Assembly: GCA_002770955.1 (NCBI GenBank)
Contig: PCUH01000010.1
Span: forward strand, 14,766 to 20,988
Source of the DNA: Flavobacteriales bacterium CG18_big_fil_WC_8_21_14_2_50_32_9
GTDB lineage: Bacteria; Bacteroidota; Bacteroidia; Flavobacteriales_E; Vicingaceae
DNA length: 6,223 nucleotides
Direction of reading: 5' to 3'
This document shows, piece after piece, positions 5,275 through 6,223 of the stretch. The first letter of the stretch is position 1; each line of letters starts with the position of its first letter. The notes beneath the pieces were generated by a model. The model had not been told where the DNA came from and searched no databases. It saw only the letters and a list, made by a program, of their open reading frames with translations. Made by a program: the position numbers and the translations under genes.

Positions 5275-6223
5275 TTATTTAACTATCATTTTATGCGTAA
5301 CAACGCTTCCATCCTGCTGAATGTTTACAAAATACATTCCTTTAGGTTGGGTTTCTAAAGATAAAGTATGATTTCCACTTTTCAATGCTTTTGTAAATAC
5401 GTTTGCTCCCAACACATTGTAAATAGTAACATTAATTTGTTCGGAAGTAATTATGTTGAATACTCCATTATTTGGATTTGGAAATAACTTAATGTTGTTT
5501 TTAGCACTGTTTTCATCAACTCCAACCACAGTAACATTTTCACAAGCTGAAGTATCAACACAGTTTCCTACAGTAATTTCTACTGCATAATTTCCAGTTA
5601 CAGTAGCGGTAAAATTTTGTGCAGTAGCTCCTGTATAATTCATTCCATTACAATCAATCCAATTATAACTTGCTCCTGTTTGGTTAGCTGTAATAGTATT
5701 ACCATTCACCGTTGTAGTAATGTCTATTGCTGGACTAACAGTCAAGTTAATAGTTACAGTTGAATCACAACCATTTGGACCAACATTAGTGAATACCTCA
5801 GTAGCTCCACTAACAGTTGTATTGTAGGTGGTTCCATTAACAACTATACTATCTCCAAAACAAATTGTTTGAGTTATAGTTCCTGTTAAAGCTGGTAAAA
5901 CATTTAAGTTAATCGTTACTGTAGAGTCACAATTGTTTGGACCAACATTCGTAAATACTTCTGTTCCTGATGGATTACCAGCATTATATGTTGTTCCATT
6001 TACAACAACGCTACCATTGTTACAGATAGTATTGGTAACAGAACCAGTTATGGCAGGCAACACATTTACCGTAACATTACCACAACTTCCAGGAATTACA
6101 CAATTCCCTTCTCCTCTAATAAAGTAAGTAGTACTTGGTCCAGTAGGTGTTACCACATAAGTACTATTTGCTGTTGAATCTACAATAGTTCCTCCACAAG
6201 AGCCAGTATAAATATACCATTTA
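5275..6223 (-). CDS. Large secreted repeat protein with T9SS sorting domain, C-terminal part only
   Basis: The frame is open to the window edge, so the start is missing. The GTG at 6156 is internal: the sequence upstream of it continues in frame as KWYIYTGSCGGTIVDS, part of an Ig-like domain. In order the visible part contains: the end of that Ig-like domain (to about TVNV); two tandem 54-residue repeats with NGTTYN and TEVFTNVGPN-CDSTVTINL; another Ig/PKD-like module ending GNYAVEITVGNCVDTSACENVTV; and a type A sorting domain, IKLFPNPNNGVFNI to the final MIVK. Paired cysteines recur in each module. Such proteins are exported by the T9SS and act at the cell surface or outside, often as adhesins, but the enzymatic or binding part, if any, would lie upstream of this window. 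The terminator follows closely. I am sure of the class, not of the function. Confidence 0.88.
   Translation of the reverse strand, partial: KWYIYTGSCGGTIVDSTANSTYVVTPTGPSTTYFIRGEGNCVIPGSCGNVTVNVLPAITGSVTNTICNNGSVVVNGTTYNAGNPSGTEVFTNVGPNNCDSTVTINLNVLPALTGTITQTICFGDSIVVNGTTYNTTVSGATEVFTNVGPNGCDSTVTINLTVSPAIDITTTVNGNTITANQTGASYNWIDCNGMNYTGATAQNFTATVTGNYAVEITVGNCVDTSACENVTVVGVDENSAKNNIKLFPNPNNGVFNIITSEQINVTIYNVLGANVFTKALKSGNHTLSLETQPKGMYFVNIQQDGSVVTHKMIVK
5278..5500 (-). other. T9SS type A sorting domain of the repeat protein
   Basis: The last roughly 75 residues contain LFPNPNNGVFNI, the turn VTIYNVLGANVF, then LSLETQPKGMYFVNI and the basic end VTHKMIVK. These are the conserved parts of the Por secretion tail (TIGR04183-type). 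It resembles the tail of the neighbouring protease in pattern but not closely in sequence, so it is not a recent copy. Confidence 0.88.
5728..6051 (-). repeat. Two tandem 162-bp coding repeats (54 residues each)
   Basis: The units lie at 5890-6051 and 5728-5889 within the T9SS repeat protein. By direct alignment 37 of 54 residues are identical. NGTTYN and most of TEVFTNVGPN-CDSTVTINL are unchanged, while the stretch between them (AGNPSG against TTVSGA) has diverged. Each unit holds two cysteines, in TIC and CDS. More units may lie upstream beyond the window. Confidence 0.85.

Noticed and set aside
5933..6127. Plus-strand ORF inside the T9SS repeat protein
   Set aside because: It is the complement of the tandem repeats; its apparent open length comes from their composition.
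6154..6156. GTG at 6156 as the start of the repeat protein
   Set aside because: The frame continues upstream to the window edge with Ig-like sequence, and no signal peptide follows the GTG, which a T9SS substrate needs.

Overview
The window looks like a piece of a low-GC Bacteroidota (Flavobacteriales-like) chromosome. The base composition is strongly AT-rich. Start codons are preceded by A-rich leaders rather than Shine-Dalgarno sequences. Several candidate promoters match the Bacteroidota TAnnTTTG -7 element, and one also has a TTTG -33 box. Two secreted proteins end in type A C-terminal sorting domains of the type IX secretion system (T9SS).

Layout. Positions 1-344 carry no gene. They hold two related long imperfect hairpins (8-86 and about 111-187), then an AT-rich leader with phased TTAAC repeats and a -7 box. 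Positions 345-1013 encode an orphan OmpR/PhoB-family response regulator with an unusual receiver pocket. Its TAG stop codon is the first base of, and overlaps, a long hairpin repeat (1012-1134, perfect 18-bp outer arms). That repeat is followed by a second 11-bp hairpin (1145-1173) built from further copies of the same arm motif. A compact plus-strand operon follows: purD (1252-2547), an outer-membrane beta-barrel protein of the PF13568/PorT-like type (2552-3184) and ubiX (3191-3748), with gaps of 4 and 6 bases. Two minus-strand genes for secreted proteins converge on it. The first (3757-5093) is an M43 pappalysin-like metalloprotease interrupted by a one-base frameshift between the zinc site and the Met-turn. 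The second is the C-terminal part of a large repeat-containing surface protein (5275 to beyond the window end), with a clear intrinsic terminator at 5219-5250.

How the parts relate. purD (purine biosynthesis) and ubiX (prenylated FMN synthesis) are housekeeping enzymes that share a transcript with an envelope protein; nothing suggests one pathway. The two minus-strand genes are independent T9SS cargo, each with its own signals. The least explained part is the set of nested palindromic repeats around the response regulator gene. They look like dispersed, possibly mobile or RNA-level, intergenic repeats, and no associated transposase is in the window. No CRISPR array, tRNA, rRNA or complete insertion sequence was seen.
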